64,000 bases of DNA, taken from Rufibacter glacialis (lineage in GTDB: Bacteria; Bacteroidota; Bacteroidia; Cytophagales; Hymenobacteraceae). The notes under the pieces are model-generated. The model saw nothing but the letters and a program-made list of their open reading frames with translations, had not been told where the DNA came from and did not search any database. Shown in pieces: positions 17,237-25,285 of this stretch. The stretch is from contig NZ_VKKZ01000010.1 in the NCBI RefSeq assembly GCF_008271745.1, positions 773,677 to 837,676 on the forward strand. Reading direction: 5' to 3'. The translations under genes and the position numbers were made by a program. Every line of letters starts with the position of its first letter. Within the stretch, counting starts at the first letter, position 1.

Positions 17237-17650
17237 CTAATTCCAACCACCTAATATGGCGCCCATTACCGTGAAGGCCACGGTCATATACCCGCCATTG
17301 GTGAGCACGTAGGACAGGGGGCGTCTTTCAAACAGGGAAATGACCCCCATAGCCAAGGCTACCCAACCAAGACCGGCCATAAACCCAGCCGTTGCGCCGA
17401 AAGCGGTATCACCGGCTCCTATAAACAAGGCCAGGTTGAGCGCCATGAAGAAGGAAAGCACAAAGGCCAGACCGAAGATAAACGCCATGTTAGGGTTGCC
17501 CATTTCCTGTTCGGTAAACTTGTTAGCGCGCATCCAGGCTTTGGCAAACAGCAGAGGCGAGTACCAGAGCCCGCCAATAAGAAAGGTAGAGAAGGCGGCG
17601 GCTAAAACGGCCAACCAGTTTAGGTCTTGCAGGGCAGTAGAAATATCCAT
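17237..17650 (-). CDS. DUF1761 family membrane protein
   Basis: 137 aa with four hydrophobic helices. The opening NWLAVLAAAFSTFLIGGLWYSPLLFAKAWM and the later FIFGLAFVLSFFMALNLALFI are what I know from the DUF1761 family of small integral inner-membrane proteins. No function is established for the family. It stands alone, followed by a gene desert containing palindromic elements. Confidence 0.85.
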   Translation of the reverse strand: MDISTALQDLNWLAVLAAAFSTFLIGGLWYSPLLFAKAWMRANKFTEQEMGNPNMAFIFGLAFVLSFFMALNLALFIGAGDTAFGATAGFMAGLGWVALAMGVISLFERRPLSYVLTNGGYMTVAFTVMGAILGGWN

Positions 17651-18099
17651 GAATGGGTCCTTACCTTTTTAAGTTGAGAGGGGGGGTAACCAAACAATAT
17701 AGGGTAAAGTAGATGTTTTAAAAAAACGGGAGAATAATTTTTTGAATAAGGGCCTCGGCCGGCCCAAAAATCATTGGAAAAGTTTTATTCTTGGTAAGGT
17801 TTGATAGACAATAAGATAAAGGAAAAAATGGGCTTAGCGCTTGGGTAAACAATGAATATAGGCCAAGAATAGATAGTGGTTTAGGAAAAGTTGGCAAAGA
17901 GTTTGTATCCAAATAGTATAGAATACGTTGAAGCAGCAGATTTCAACCTCAGTAATCGGAGACGCCGATTTAAGCAGTGTCACTTCTAATTTTTCTCTCC
18001 GGGACCGTTTTCTGGAAAGTGTTTTAAAAGTTGGCACGGATGTTGAAAATCGTTCTGTACATGAGCGGAAAAAATTAACGAATACTAAAAAGTACTATT
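17651..18099. other. AT-rich upstream region of the glycine-zipper gene
   Basis: About 450 bases between divergent genes, with a sigma-54-like site near its right end. No gene or repeat recognised. Confidence 0.4.
18032..18047 (+). promoter_or_regulatory. Possible sigma-54 promoter
   Basis: TGGCACG at 18032-18038, 4-nt spacer, TTGAA at 18043-18047. The -24 half is a perfect match to TGGCACG; the -12 half has GA where GC is expected, which weakens it. Transcription would start near 18058, about 42 bases before the ATG at 18100. Confidence 0.35.
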
Positions 18100-18639
18100 A
18101 TGAAAAAGCTAAGTTTGATATTCAGCCTGATGTTCTTAGTGTCTGTTGCTTTCAATAGTGCCCAGGCGCAAGAAAGAAAAAAATGGAGCCCACAAGCCAA
18201 AGGTGCCGTCATTGGAGCTGGTACTGGTGCAGCAGCTGGTGCCATCATCAACAAACGTAACCGTGTAGTGGGTGGTGTTGTAGGAGGTGTTGTAGGTGGA
18301 GCCGCCGGGTACGGAGTTGGTAAAATCGTAGACAACAAGAAAAAGAAGAGAGAAGCTGAAAGAGAAGCAGAGTTCAACAGAAGTGTAGCGGCCAACAGAG
18401 CGTATGCATACAGCTCTTCTAACAGATCTGCCGGTTCTTCTGCTAAGAGATCCACTTCTTCTGCCGCTAAAACCGCAGCCGTTGCTGCCCCAGCCGCCGC
18501 TGCTATGGCTTATACTGGCTACACTGCCGGTCAGCCACAGATCATGACTATGTCTAACTTGTCTTTCTTACCTAACGAGCACTACGGTGACTATTCAAAA
18601 CCGTATGCTGATTCTGAATACAGAAGAAAAAGCTGGTAA
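18100..18639 (+). CDS. Glycine-zipper envelope protein
   Basis: 179 aa. Signal peptide with cleavage expected after NSAQAQ, then WSPQAKGAVIGAGTGAAAGA and VGGVVGGVVGGAAGYGVGK, a typical glycine zipper (about 30-75), a short basic/acidic helix (KKKREAEREAEF) and a Ser/Ala-rich tail ending in Tyr-rich sequence. It is longer than its paralogue at 10102, having gained the C-terminal 100 residues. Likely exported and membrane-associated; role unknown. A sigma-54-like site lies upstream and a terminator downstream. Confidence 0.87.
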   Translation: MKKLSLIFSLMFLVSVAFNSAQAQERKKWSPQAKGAVIGAGTGAAAGAIINKRNRVVGGVVGGVVGGAAGYGVGKIVDNKKKKREAEREAEFNRSVAANRAYAYSSSNRSAGSSAKRSTSSAAKTAAVAAPAAAAMAYTGYTAGQPQIMTMSNLSFLPNEHYGDYSKPYADSEYRRKSW

Positions 18640-18662
18640 TGAGGCAGTAGCCCACCTATAGG

Positions 18663-18689
18663 AAAGCCCAAGCCCAGTGCTTGGGCTTT
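18663..18689 (+). terminator. Terminator after the glycine-zipper gene
   Basis: Perfect 11-bp arms AAAGCCCAAGC / GCTTGGGCTTT, 5-nt loop, followed by more T. Confidence 0.9.
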
Positions 18690-18771
18690 TTTTAACAACA
18701 ATATTAAAATATTTGAAACTCCTAATATTCTATTGGAGTATGTGGTTTAGTCATTCACCAAACTTATTACT

Positions 18772-19236
18772 ATGAAACCGTACCTGTTAATGTTTGTATT
18801 TGCTGCCTTGCTTTCTTCCTGCTCTAAAATGGACGAGAAAAAGGAGCCGGTAAACGTACAGCAATTGAACCAGCAGTTTATAGGAGCCTGGAACAGCAAG
18901 AATTCAGCCCAATTAGATACGCTTCTAGCCGACGATGTGCATTTTGTGCAGGGCGAGGTACACTACAACGGTAAGTCTGAGGTCTCGCAGAAATGGGTGC
19001 GGGAAACCATGGGTACCATCGAAAACCTCAGAACTTTCTCGGTAAGCTCAGGCGCCGATGAGAACATCGCTTTTGAAGGCGGTACCTTTACCGTGGATGT
19101 GATCCCGTCTGACCGCCAGCTGCCCAAAGGAGAAGGAGAAGGTAACTTTATGCTGGTTTGGAAAAAGAACGAAAAGGGAGCCTGGAAACTACACTATGCC
19201 CAGTTGGAAGACCATCCGGTGCAGGTGGCCAGATAA
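18772..19236 (+). CDS. NTF2-like (DUF4440/SnoaL-type) lipoprotein
   Basis: 154 aa with a signal segment and lipobox ALLSSC (Cys17). The rest fits the small cone-shaped NTF2-like fold: the helix VQQLNQQFIGAWNSKNSAQL, the LLADDVHFVQGEVHYNGKSEV strand region, and a C-terminal NFMLVWKKNEKGAWKLHYAQ that closes the barrel. Such domains bind small molecules or act as simple enzymes in a pocket; nothing shows which here. Single gene. Confidence 0.82.
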   Translation: MKPYLLMFVFAALLSSCSKMDEKKEPVNVQQLNQQFIGAWNSKNSAQLDTLLADDVHFVQGEVHYNGKSEVSQKWVRETMGTIENLRTFSVSSGADENIAFEGGTFTVDVIPSDRQLPKGEGEGNFMLVWKKNEKGAWKLHYAQLEDHPVQVAR

Positions 19237-19677
19237 GCATTTTATAATTTAGCGTTAATTCAAGGAGGCTTGGGGATGATTTCTCCAAGCCTTTCTTATG
19301 GAGGTGTATGTCTGACTTTGAGCTTTTTACTCTATTTATCTCTTAGGCGTCCTGGGACGACATTGGGAGCGAACAGCAATGACGGACCAAAGGAGCCCTG
19401 CTGGCTCTCTTGTCGTGCGTAGTCTTTGACTACGGCACCTCTGGACCGCAAATCTTCAGATTGGCATTACAGGAAAGCCCAGTGTTTTGAGCATGTTATC
19501 ATAAAAGCAGGCACCAAACGAGCCTCAATCTTCAAAATGTTGTTCTCGCCAATCAGGAGATTGGCAGCCCGGAAGTAACGCAGTCAAAGACTACGCATAA
19601 CCAAAGTGTACTTAATGGGAGGTAGGGCAAGCTAAAGCCAAGGAGAGGGTCTTTATAACCTGTTTTCTTGAAAATGC
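19237..19677. repeat. Intergenic segment with nested inverted repeats
   Basis: About 440 bases without a gene. TGCGTAGTCTTTGACT at 19416-19431 is repeated in inverse at 19582-19597 (16 of 16), and the first copy is itself a small hairpin (CGTAGT/ACTACG). CCAATC/GATTGG and GAGCC/GGCTC hairpins lie between. It looks like a decayed dispersed repeat. A 40-bp palindrome copy sits at 19651-19685. Confidence 0.5.
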
Positions 19678-19685
19678 TAGTAAAG
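19651..19685. repeat. Palindromic element, divergent copy
   Basis: CTTTA...GTTTTC-TT-GAAAA...TAAAG, overlapping the left arm of the iscA terminator. Confidence 0.4.
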
Positions 19686-19721
19686 CAAAAGGCACCGCAT
19701 GCGGTGCCTTTTGCTTTACTA
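19678..19721. terminator. Perfect 44-bp palindrome acting as terminator
   Basis: 22-bp arms with no spacer (centre between 19699 and 19700). It ends the isc operon on the minus strand. Confidence 0.8.
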
Positions 19722-19736
19722 ATAAAATGTACTTGC

Positions 19737-20063
19737 TTATACAGAGAAGCTGTCGCCGCAGCCGCAGGTACGGCTGGCGTTGGGGTTGTTGAAGTAGAAA
19801 CCTTTTCCGTTCAACCCGTCTGAGAAGTCCAGCTCCGTGCCGGCCAGGTACAGGAAGCTTTTCATGTCTACCACTACCTTTACGCCTTTATCCTCGAACT
19901 CCTGGTCCATGGGCTTCACTTCGTCATCAAAGTCAAGCTTGTACGACAAGCCAGAGCAACCGCCACCGGCCACAGAGGCTCTTAAACGGAAGCTGTCGTC
20001 TATGTTAGAGTCTTGCTTCAGCTTGAGTACTTTCTCTTTTGCTTTATCAGAAACGGTAATCAT
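19737..20063 (-). CDS. iscA: HesB/IscA-type iron-sulfur assembly protein
   Basis: 108 aa, the normal size of A-type carriers. The three ligand cysteines are present: Cys36 in [11 protein letters not shown] and Cys100 and Cys102 in the C-terminal CGCGDSFSV. It carries Fe-S clusters (or iron) from the scaffold to target proteins in the cytoplasm. Last gene of the minus-strand operon iscS-iscU-unknown-iscA. A-type proteins are hard to separate by sequence alone, so ErpA or SufA are alternatives for the name. Confidence 0.92.
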   Translation of the reverse strand: MITVSDKAKEKVLKLKQDSNIDDSFRLRASVAGGGCSGLSYKLDFDDEVKPMDQEFEDKGVKVVVDMKSFLYLAGTELDFSDGLNGKGFYFNNPNASRTCGCGDSFSV

Positions 20064-20083
20064 ACGCGTGTCCTTTCTTTATT

Positions 20084-20491
20084 TTAAGAGACCGGGTTCA
20101 GCACCACACTGAAAACCGTGATGGTGTTGATGTCGCGGCCATAATATAGTTTATCCAACGCATCATACATGTTGGTCGCCCGGAAGTAGGACGTGTTCAG
20201 CTCGCGCTCGCCCCGTGCCACCCATTGGATAGTAAAGGAGCTTTCCTGGTCGCGCGACTGCCGCACATAATCGAGCATCTTCCGGAGCGCATCCACTTTG
20301 TCATAGCCTGTCACCGTGTGGAACAGGAACGACTGGTGGTGCCGCGGGTTCACCGTGATCAGATCCAGGCGCATCCGGTCTTCCATAGAGCGGAAGTCAA
20401 ACAGCAGCTGACTTCCCTCCATGCCTAAATGCTCCTCAATCTGCTTCTGAATCCGGGCGCTCTCTACGTGCACATTGGTGTTTACCTCCAT
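20084..20491 (-). CDS. Unknown protein inside the isc operon
   Basis: 135 aa soluble protein; I do not recognise the family. It opens with a short acidic helix (VESARIQKQIEEHLG), then a mixed alpha/beta stretch with LLFDFRSMEDRMRLDLITVN, HHQSFLFHTVTGYDKVDALRKM and SSFTIQWVARGERELNTSYF. It has no cysteine, so it is unlikely to be a cluster carrier. It lies 16 bases after iscU and 20 before iscA on the same strand, which suggests a role with iron-sulfur assembly. Seen: position and composition. Inferred: the link to Fe-S work. Confidence 0.8.
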   Translation of the reverse strand: MEVNTNVHVESARIQKQIEEHLGMEGSQLLFDFRSMEDRMRLDLITVNPRHHQSFLFHTVTGYDKVDALRKMLDYVRQSRDQESSFTIQWVARGERELNTSYFRATNMYDALDKLYYGRDINTITVFSVVLNPVS

Positions 20492-20507
20492 TGCGCTCGC
20501 AGACAGA

Positions 20508-20921
20508 TTAGTGGTGCGATTTAGCTTCTACCAATGGCTCCAGACCGTTTTTCACGCGGTAGTCATTGATAGCAGATTTAATAGCGTCTTCCGCTAAAAC
20601 AGAGCAGTGGATTTTCACCGGCGGCAAAGCCAGTTCTTCCACAATCTCCATGTTGTCAATGGCCAACGCCTCATCAACGGTTTTGCCTTTCAACCACTCT
20701 GTGGCCAGAGAAGAAGAAGCAATAGCAGAACCACAACCGAAGGTTTTGAACTTGGCATCCGTGATGACCTGGTTCTCATCTACTTCAATCTGCAGACGCA
20801 TTACGTCACCGCACTCAGGAGCACCTACTAAACCAGTACCCACGTTTGATTTTGATTTGTCCAGCGTGCCTACGTTACGTGGGTTGCTGTAATGATCGAT
20901 TACTTTATCTGAATAAGCCAT
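20508..20921 (-). CDS. iscU: Iron-sulfur cluster scaffold IscU
   Basis: 137 aa. The scaffold cysteines are Cys37 (GAPECGD), Cys63 (FGCGSA) and Cys106 (KIHCSV), and the LPPVK motif at 99-103 is the docking site for the HscA chaperone. It receives sulfur from IscS and builds a [2Fe-2S] cluster. Second gene of the operon, 124 bases after iscS, with an AT-rich gap between them. Confidence 0.96.
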   Translation of the reverse strand: MAYSDKVIDHYSNPRNVGTLDKSKSNVGTGLVGAPECGDVMRLQIEVDENQVITDAKFKTFGCGSAIASSSLATEWLKGKTVDEALAIDNMEIVEELALPPVKIHCSVLAEDAIKSAINDYRVKNGLEPLVEAKSHH

Positions 20922-21045
20922 GGCTCTTTTTAATTACGAATTAAGAATTTGAAATTAGGAATTTGGATTAAGTGTCTAGGTTATACGATTTTAGAACAAG
21001 TTCTGATCGATTCCTAATTCTTAATTCCCCATTCCTAATTGAATA
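20922..21045. repeat. AT-rich gap with AATTAAGAATT/ATTAGGAAT repeats
   Basis: Short motifs GAATTAAGAATT and ATTAGGAAT appear on the left and, inverted, on the right (TTCCTAATTCTTAATT), so the gap can fold on itself between iscS and iscU. Confidence 0.5.
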
Positions 21046-22260
21046 TTAGTGTTCTGCCCACTCTACAGAGTCAAGGTCAATACCCTCTTTGAACATTTCC
21101 CACAGCGGGCTTAGTTCACGGAGTTTAGTAACAGCCTCTTTCACGTGGCTGATAGCGAAGTCCACCTCTTCATCAGTGGTGAACCGGCTTAAGCCGAAAC
21201 GCAGGGAAGAGTGCGCCAGGTCATCGCTCATGCCCATGGCCTTTAGCACGTAAGAAGGCTCCAAAGAAGCAGAAGTACAGGCCGAACCAGAAGATACGGC
21301 AATGTCTTTCACGCCCATCATCAAGCCTTCGCCTTCTACATATTTGAAAGAGATGTTGCTCACGTGTGGCAGACGGCTCTCTTTGTTTCCGTTCAAGTAA
21401 GACTCTTCCATTTGTAGCAACTCGCGCTCCAAGCGATCACGCATGGCCACAATGCGGGCAGTATCAGAGGCCATATCAGTACGGCAGATTTCAGCAGCTT
21501 TGCCTAGACCCACAATACCTGGCACGTTCAAGGTACCGGAACGCATGCCACGCTCATGTCCGCCGCCGTCCATCTGGGCAGTAACTTTTACCCGTGGGTT
21601 CTTCCGGCGCACATACAAAGCACCAACGCCTTTAGGGCCGTACATCTTGTGGCCAGAGAAGGCCATCAGGTCAATACCGTCGGCTTCTACGTCTACCGGA
21701 ATTTTACCCACGGCCTGGGTAGCATCTGAGAAGAAGAGCACGCCGTGTTTCTTGGCAATCCGACCAATCTCTCTGATGGGCTGTACCACGCCCACCTCAT
21801 TGTTTCCAAACATGATGGAGATCAGGATGGTCTTGTCTGTGATGGCGGCTTCCAGTTCTTCTAAATTGATCAAGCCTTCTGAGTTCACTTGCAGATAGGT
21901 CACCTGTCCGCCTAGTTTCTCAATGTGCTTACACGTATCCAACACGGCTTTGTGCTCTGTGGTGGCGGTGATGATATGGTTTCCTTTAGAAGCGTACATC
22001 TCAAACACACCCTTGATAGCAAGGTTGTCTGACTCAGTAGCCCCTGAAGTGAAAATAAGCTCTTTAGGGTTACAGTTGATCAAGGCCGCGATCTGCTCAC
22101 GGGCGTAATCTACCGCTTCTTCGGCGGCCCAACCGAACGGGTGGTTCCGGGACGCAGCGTTCCCGAAATGGTTCGTAAAGTATGGCAACATGGCCTCCAA
22201 CACGCGCGGGTCCATAGGCGTGGTGGCATTATTATCTAGATAAATCGGAAATTTCAGCAT
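21046..22260 (-). CDS. iscS: Cysteine desulfurase IscS
   Basis: 404 aa from the ATG at 22260 ([15 protein letters not shown]); the frame also extends to a TTG three codons earlier, which I reject. PLP-binding lysine is in [10 protein letters not shown], and the mobile-loop cysteine that carries the persulfide is in [13 protein letters not shown]. It takes sulfur from cysteine and hands it to IscU. First gene of the operon; a TATTTTTG box lies upstream. No IscR regulator gene adjoins. Confidence 0.96.
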   Translation of the reverse strand: MLKFPIYLDNNATTPMDPRVLEAMLPYFTNHFGNAASRNHPFGWAAEEAVDYAREQIAALINCNPKELIFTSGATESDNLAIKGVFEMYASKGNHIITATTEHKAVLDTCKHIEKLGGQVTYLQVNSEGLINLEELEAAITDKTILISIMFGNNEVGVVQPIREIGRIAKKHGVLFFSDATQAVGKIPVDVEADGIDLMAFSGHKMYGPKGVGALYVRRKNPRVKVTAQMDGGGHERGMRSGTLNVPGIVGLGKAAEICRTDMASDTARIVAMRDRLERELLQMEESYLNGNKESRLPHVSNISFKYVEGEGLMMGVKDIAVSSGSACTSASLEPSYVLKAMGMSDDLAHSSLRFGLSRFTTDEEVDFAISHVKEAVTKLRELSPLWEMFKEGIDLDSVEWAEH

Positions 22261-22332
22261 CTTCGTCAATAGTTTTCCTGTGTTGGCTTATCAAAAAAAC
22301 ACTTTTTTGCTCCAGTTAGTTTGATTTGCACG

Positions 22333-22340
22333 CAAAAATA
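22333..22340 (-). promoter_or_regulatory. Possible -7 element (TATTTTTG) for iscS
   Basis: Exact TAnnTTTG on the minus strand, about 73 bases before the iscS ATG. No matching -33 TTG at 20 bp. Confidence 0.4.
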
Positions 22341-22379
22341 CATAAAAATCGGCACTTAGAATAGGTTTAAATAAACAGT

Positions 22380-22781
22380 ATGCATGTAGAACATATAGGT
22401 ATTGCGGTGAAAAATTGCCAAGACGCCAATCAGTTGTTTGCCAAATTATTAGGTTCAGAGCCTTATAAGGCTGAAAAAGTTGAAAGCGAGGCCGTTAACA
22501 CCTCCTTTTTTCAGGTGGGAAACACCAAGATTGAGCTCCTGGAAGCCACCGCCGAGCACAGCGCCATTGCCAAGTTCATAGAGAAGAGAGGCGAGGGAAT
22601 CCACCACATCGCCTTTGAGGTAAAGGACATTTACGCGGAGATGGAGCGGCTGAAAGCCGAAGGTTTCCAGCTCCTGAACGAGGCTCCCAAACGCGGTGCC
22701 GACAACAAACTGGTGTGCTTCGTGCACCCTAAATCAGCAAACGGCGTGCTGGTGGAACTGTGCCAAGAAATCAAGGAATAG
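22380..22781 (+). CDS. mce: Methylmalonyl-CoA epimerase
   Basis: 133 aa vicinal-oxygen-chelate fold protein: two betaalphabetabetabeta units, beginning HVEHIGIAVKN and with EGIHHIAFEVKDI at the start of the second. Metal ligands expected from the family are the His in HIGIAVKN, the His in GIHHIAF and the Glu in GVLVELCQE. It interconverts the 2R and 2S epimers of methylmalonyl-CoA in propionate/succinate metabolism. The mutase genes are not in this window. Divergent from the isc operon. Confidence 0.92.
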   Translation: MHVEHIGIAVKNCQDANQLFAKLLGSEPYKAEKVESEAVNTSFFQVGNTKIELLEATAEHSAIAKFIEKRGEGIHHIAFEVKDIYAEMERLKAEGFQLLNEAPKRGADNKLVCFVHPKSANGVLVELCQEIKE

Positions 22782-22840
22782 CGGTTTTTGGGCGTCTAAG
22801 GCTGCTTTTTAGTTTTTGGTTGAGAAACGGTATTGGCCGT

Positions 22841-23078
22841 GACACTCGTAGGAGCTGCGCACACTACGAGGTCTTTTGGGTCCGTGATGAGGTTGTTTTG
22901 AAGGTCTGCTGCAGGCCCAGGTGTGGTGCTTATCTGTTGCAGGAACCCTGCTTTCTGAGAGCTTTGTCTGGTGCTATCCTGGAAGATACCTAGTGTAGAA
23001 GAAGTGAATGGCGAGGTATGGCTGGTGAAAGGCGAAGGTTTCCCAGACCTCGTAGTGCGCGCAGCTCCTACGAGTGTC
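22841..23078. mobile_element. MITE-like element with 34-bp terminal inverted repeats
   Basis: Arms 22841-22874 and 23045-23078 match as inverted repeats at 33 of 34 positions, around a 170-bp centre. Each arm holds a smaller inverted repeat (CTCGTAG/CTACGAG). It has no transposase and no clear target-site duplication, so calling it mobile is an inference. Confidence 0.5.
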
Positions 23079-23104
23079 TTCGCCGACAACCTCTGCCAGG
23101 CCGA

Positions 23105-23137
23105 AGACCTCACAGGTTTTTAAAACCTGTGAGGTCT
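23105..23137. repeat. Perfect palindrome of the ACAGGTTTT type
   Basis: 16-bp arms beginning AGACCTCACAGG, one-base centre. Palindromes of this type are dispersed in many Bacteroidota genomes; a related hairpin lies at 47429-47457. Confidence 0.7.
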
Positions 23138-23148
23138 GATATTCCATC

Positions 23149-23187
23149 CGTTTTCATCCTCTTTTTCTCAAAAACAGCCAGATAACG
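23149..23187. repeat. Intergenic 40-bp palindromic element, copy
   Basis: CGTTTTCATCC on the left and CAGCCAGATAACG on the right around CTTTTTCTCAAAAA. Confidence 0.5.
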
Positions 23188-23237
23188 CGCTGCCACCATT
23201 TACCTCGCTCCGCCATTGGGGCCGAAGAGGTGCTTTA

Positions 23238-23269
23238 TTTGCCTAAGGCCCTTGGTTACGTTACCTTTG
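23238..23269 (+). promoter_or_regulatory. Bacteroidota-type promoter for the CCA-adding enzyme
   Basis: TTTG at 23238-23241, 20-bp spacer, TACCTTTG at 23262-23269. It lies inside the longest reading frame of the next gene, which argues for the downstream ATG at 23336. Confidence 0.65.
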
Positions 23270-23335
23270 TTTTCTAATGACGCGGCAGCCAATCAACCTA
23301 TTGACCGCGTTCTAGACTTATCATATTTCTCGCCC

Positions 23336-24763
23336 ATGACCCCAGACATCTCGCTTCCCGATCATCCGGTTTTTGCCGTTGTAGCCCAGGCGGCCCGTGA
23401 ACTGAACACCGAAGCCTATGTGATTGGCGGTTTTGTGCGCGATCTGGTATTGAAGCGACCTTCCAAAGACATTGACGTGGTCTGTATTGGCAGCGGAATT
23501 GCCCTGGCCGAAAAGGTAGCCGCACAATTGCTCAATAAACCTAAGGTGACGGTGTTCAAGAACTTCGGCACGGCCATGCTCAAGACCAATGACGGCTGGG
23601 AAGTGGAGTTTGTGGGAGCCCGCAAAGAGTCGTACCGGTCAGAATCCAGGAAACCGGAGGTGGAGCAGGGCACGCTGGAGGATGATCTGAACCGCCGCGA
23701 CTTCACCATCAATGCCATGGGCATCAGCCTGAACGAAGGCAGCTTTGGGGAACTGATTGACCGGTTTGAGGGCATGAAAGACCTGCGCCGAAAGAACCTC
23801 AAAACGCCGCTGGAGCCGGGCATCACCTTCTCAGATGATCCGCTGCGCATGATGCGCGCCATCCGGTTTGCCTCGCAGTTGAATTTCGACATTGACCCAG
23901 ACACCTTTGATGCCATTGGCGAGAACAAGGAGCGCATAAAGATTGTCTCGCAGGAGCGCATCACCGATGAACTGAACAAGATCATTCTTTCCAAAACGCC
24001 TTCCTACGGGTTCAAGCTCCTGTTCCAGACGGGCCTTTTGCACCTCATTTTTCCCAAGATGGTGAAGCTGCACGGGGTGGAGACCATCAACAAGAACTCG
24101 CACAAAGACAATTTCTACCATACCCTGCAGGTGCTGGACAACGTGGCCGAAGTCTCTGATGACCTCTGGCTACGCTGGGCCGCCATCTTGCACGATATTG
24201 CCAAGCCCGAGACCAAGCGCTACAACGAGAAAGTGGGCTGGACGTTCCACGGCCACGAAGACCGGGGCGCCCGCCAAGTGCCCAAAATTTTCGGGGATCT
24301 TAAATTGCCGTTGAATGAGCATATGAAGCAGGTGCAGAAGCTGGTGCGGCTCCATCTGAGGCCCATCGCGCTGGTGAAGGAAACCGTGACGGACTCTGCT
24401 ATCAGAAGATTGCTTTTTGAGGCTGGCGATGATATTGACTTGCTCATGCAACTTTGCAAGGCTGATATCACCTCCAAAAACCATGACAAGGTAAAGCGCT
24501 ACCTGCAGAACTTTGAACGCGTGGAGGCCAAACTGAAGGAAGTAGAGGAGAAAGACAGCCTCCGCAACTTCCAGCCGGTCATCACCGGTGACCTGATCAT
24601 GCAGACCTTCGGTATTTCACCCTCCAAGGAAGTGGGGGTCTTGAAGAACGCCATCACCGAGGCCATTCTGGAAGGGGAGATCAGAAATGAATATGAGGAG
24701 GCTTTTGCCCTCCTTTTGGAAAAAGGCAAGAAACTGGGGCTGACCCCGGTGACCTCCTACTAA
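23336..24763 (+). CDS. cca: CCA tRNA nucleotidyltransferase / HD-domain protein
   Basis: 475 aa from the ATG at 23336, chosen because the promoter lies upstream of it and the conserved sequence begins just after. Class II nucleotidyltransferase head: EAYVIGGFVRDLVL, KDIDVVCIG with the metal-binding DxD, RRDFTINAM and the RMMRAIRFASQL motif. The C-terminal half contains an HD phosphohydrolase-type motif (ILHDIAKPE). It adds or repairs the 3' CCA of tRNAs using CTP and ATP. Fusion to HD is common in the family. Single gene with its own terminator. Confidence 0.94.
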   Translation: MTPDISLPDHPVFAVVAQAARELNTEAYVIGGFVRDLVLKRPSKDIDVVCIGSGIALAEKVAAQLLNKPKVTVFKNFGTAMLKTNDGWEVEFVGARKESYRSESRKPEVEQGTLEDDLNRRDFTINAMGISLNEGSFGELIDRFEGMKDLRRKNLKTPLEPGITFSDDPLRMMRAIRFASQLNFDIDPDTFDAIGENKERIKIVSQERITDELNKIILSKTPSYGFKLLFQTGLLHLIFPKMVKLHGVETINKNSHKDNFYHTLQVLDNVAEVSDDLWLRWAAILHDIAKPETKRYNEKVGWTFHGHEDRGARQVPKIFGDLKLPLNEHMKQVQKLVRLHLRPIALVKETVTDSAIRRLLFEAGDDIDLLMQLCKADITSKNHDKVKRYLQNFERVEAKLKEVEEKDSLRNFQPVITGDLIMQTFGISPSKEVGVLKNAITEAILEGEIRNEYEEAFALLLEKGKKLGLTPVTSY

Positions 24764-24786
24764 CCAGCTGCCACTATTTAAACTGG

Positions 24787-24836
24787 AACTCCCGTTTTCT
24801 GGCTCTTATTTAGAAATGAGCCAGAAAACGGGAGTT
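24787..24836. terminator. Terminator made from a 40-bp palindromic element
   Basis: 19-bp arms (24787-24805 / 24818-24836), with core TTATTTAGAAAT. The inner 24793-24830 has the same layout as the intergenic palindromic family (CGTTTT / AAAACG, GGCTC / GAGCC). Confidence 0.75.
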
Positions 24837-25161
24837 TTAATGATAGGCGTGGTGAAAGAAAAACCGGGCCTTCACTTAGAATGGAAACCAAGGAAGCACC
24901 CGATTCTTTCTACAAACAACTAATACAAACTCTTTAAAAAATAGGAGGAGGTGCCGCCTTTATTGGGGATACCATCATCAAAGACAATACTCTCTGAATC
25001 CATAGAAGGGAAAACCAAACAGGAAACCTATCCAAGCAATGCTGCCATTCTACTTAGCAGTGGGCACTACTCTTTCCTGTAAGATTCTTAGTTGGGCATC
25101 AGGCACGCCATGTAATGGGAGTCTTCATGAGGTAAGGGAAGCAAGGGGTGGAGGAATAAAA

Positions 25162-25193
25162 AAGGAGGACTTTGCCAGAAGCGCGTCCTCCTT
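25162..25193 (-). terminator. Terminator for the padR-pspC unit
   Basis: Perfect 9-bp arms AAGGAGGAC / GTCCTCCTT; on the minus strand the stem is followed by a T run. Confidence 0.7.
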
Positions 25194-25241
25194 GTGCCGG
25201 CCTCCCGAAGAAATCCAGAGAAGAGAGGCCTCGGAATTTTT

Positions 25242-25281
25242 CTGTTTAGGGGTAGTTTTACAGAAAACCGCCCCTAAACAG
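25242..25281. repeat. Intergenic 40-bp palindromic element, well-conserved copy
   Basis: Outer CTGTTTAGGGG / CCCCTAAACAG are perfectly inverted; core AGTTTTACAGAAAACC. Lies 5 bases after the pspC stop codon. Confidence 0.75.
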
Positions 25282-25285
25282 GATT

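Larger units (their letters stand above)
22782..23335. other. Repeat-rich intergenic region before the CCA-adding enzyme
   Basis: About 550 bases holding, in order, the 34-bp terminal-inverted-repeat element (22841-23078), a perfect palindrome (23105-23137), a 40-bp palindromic element (23149-23187) and the promoter of the next gene. No coding region is supported; the minus-strand frame 22796-23113 reads through the repeat and is low complexity. Confidence 0.6.
24837..25285. other. Intergenic region between cca and the PspC gene
   Basis: About 450 bases between convergent genes. Contains a minus-strand terminator at 25162-25193 and a palindromic element at 25242-25281. A 27-codon minus-strand frame (24920-25003, beginning MDSESIVFDD) is open but unsupported. 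No other content recognised. Confidence 0.5.

Noticed and set aside
17022-17246. 74-codon minus-strand frame
   Set aside because: Overlaps the end of the DUF1761 gene region and has no hydrophobic or domain pattern.
22796-23113. 105-codon minus-strand frame
   Set aside because: Reads through the inverted-repeat element; low-complexity sequence.
24920-25003. 27-codon minus-strand frame MDSESIVFDD...
   Set aside because: Too short, no promoter, no conservation visible; left as a curiosity.
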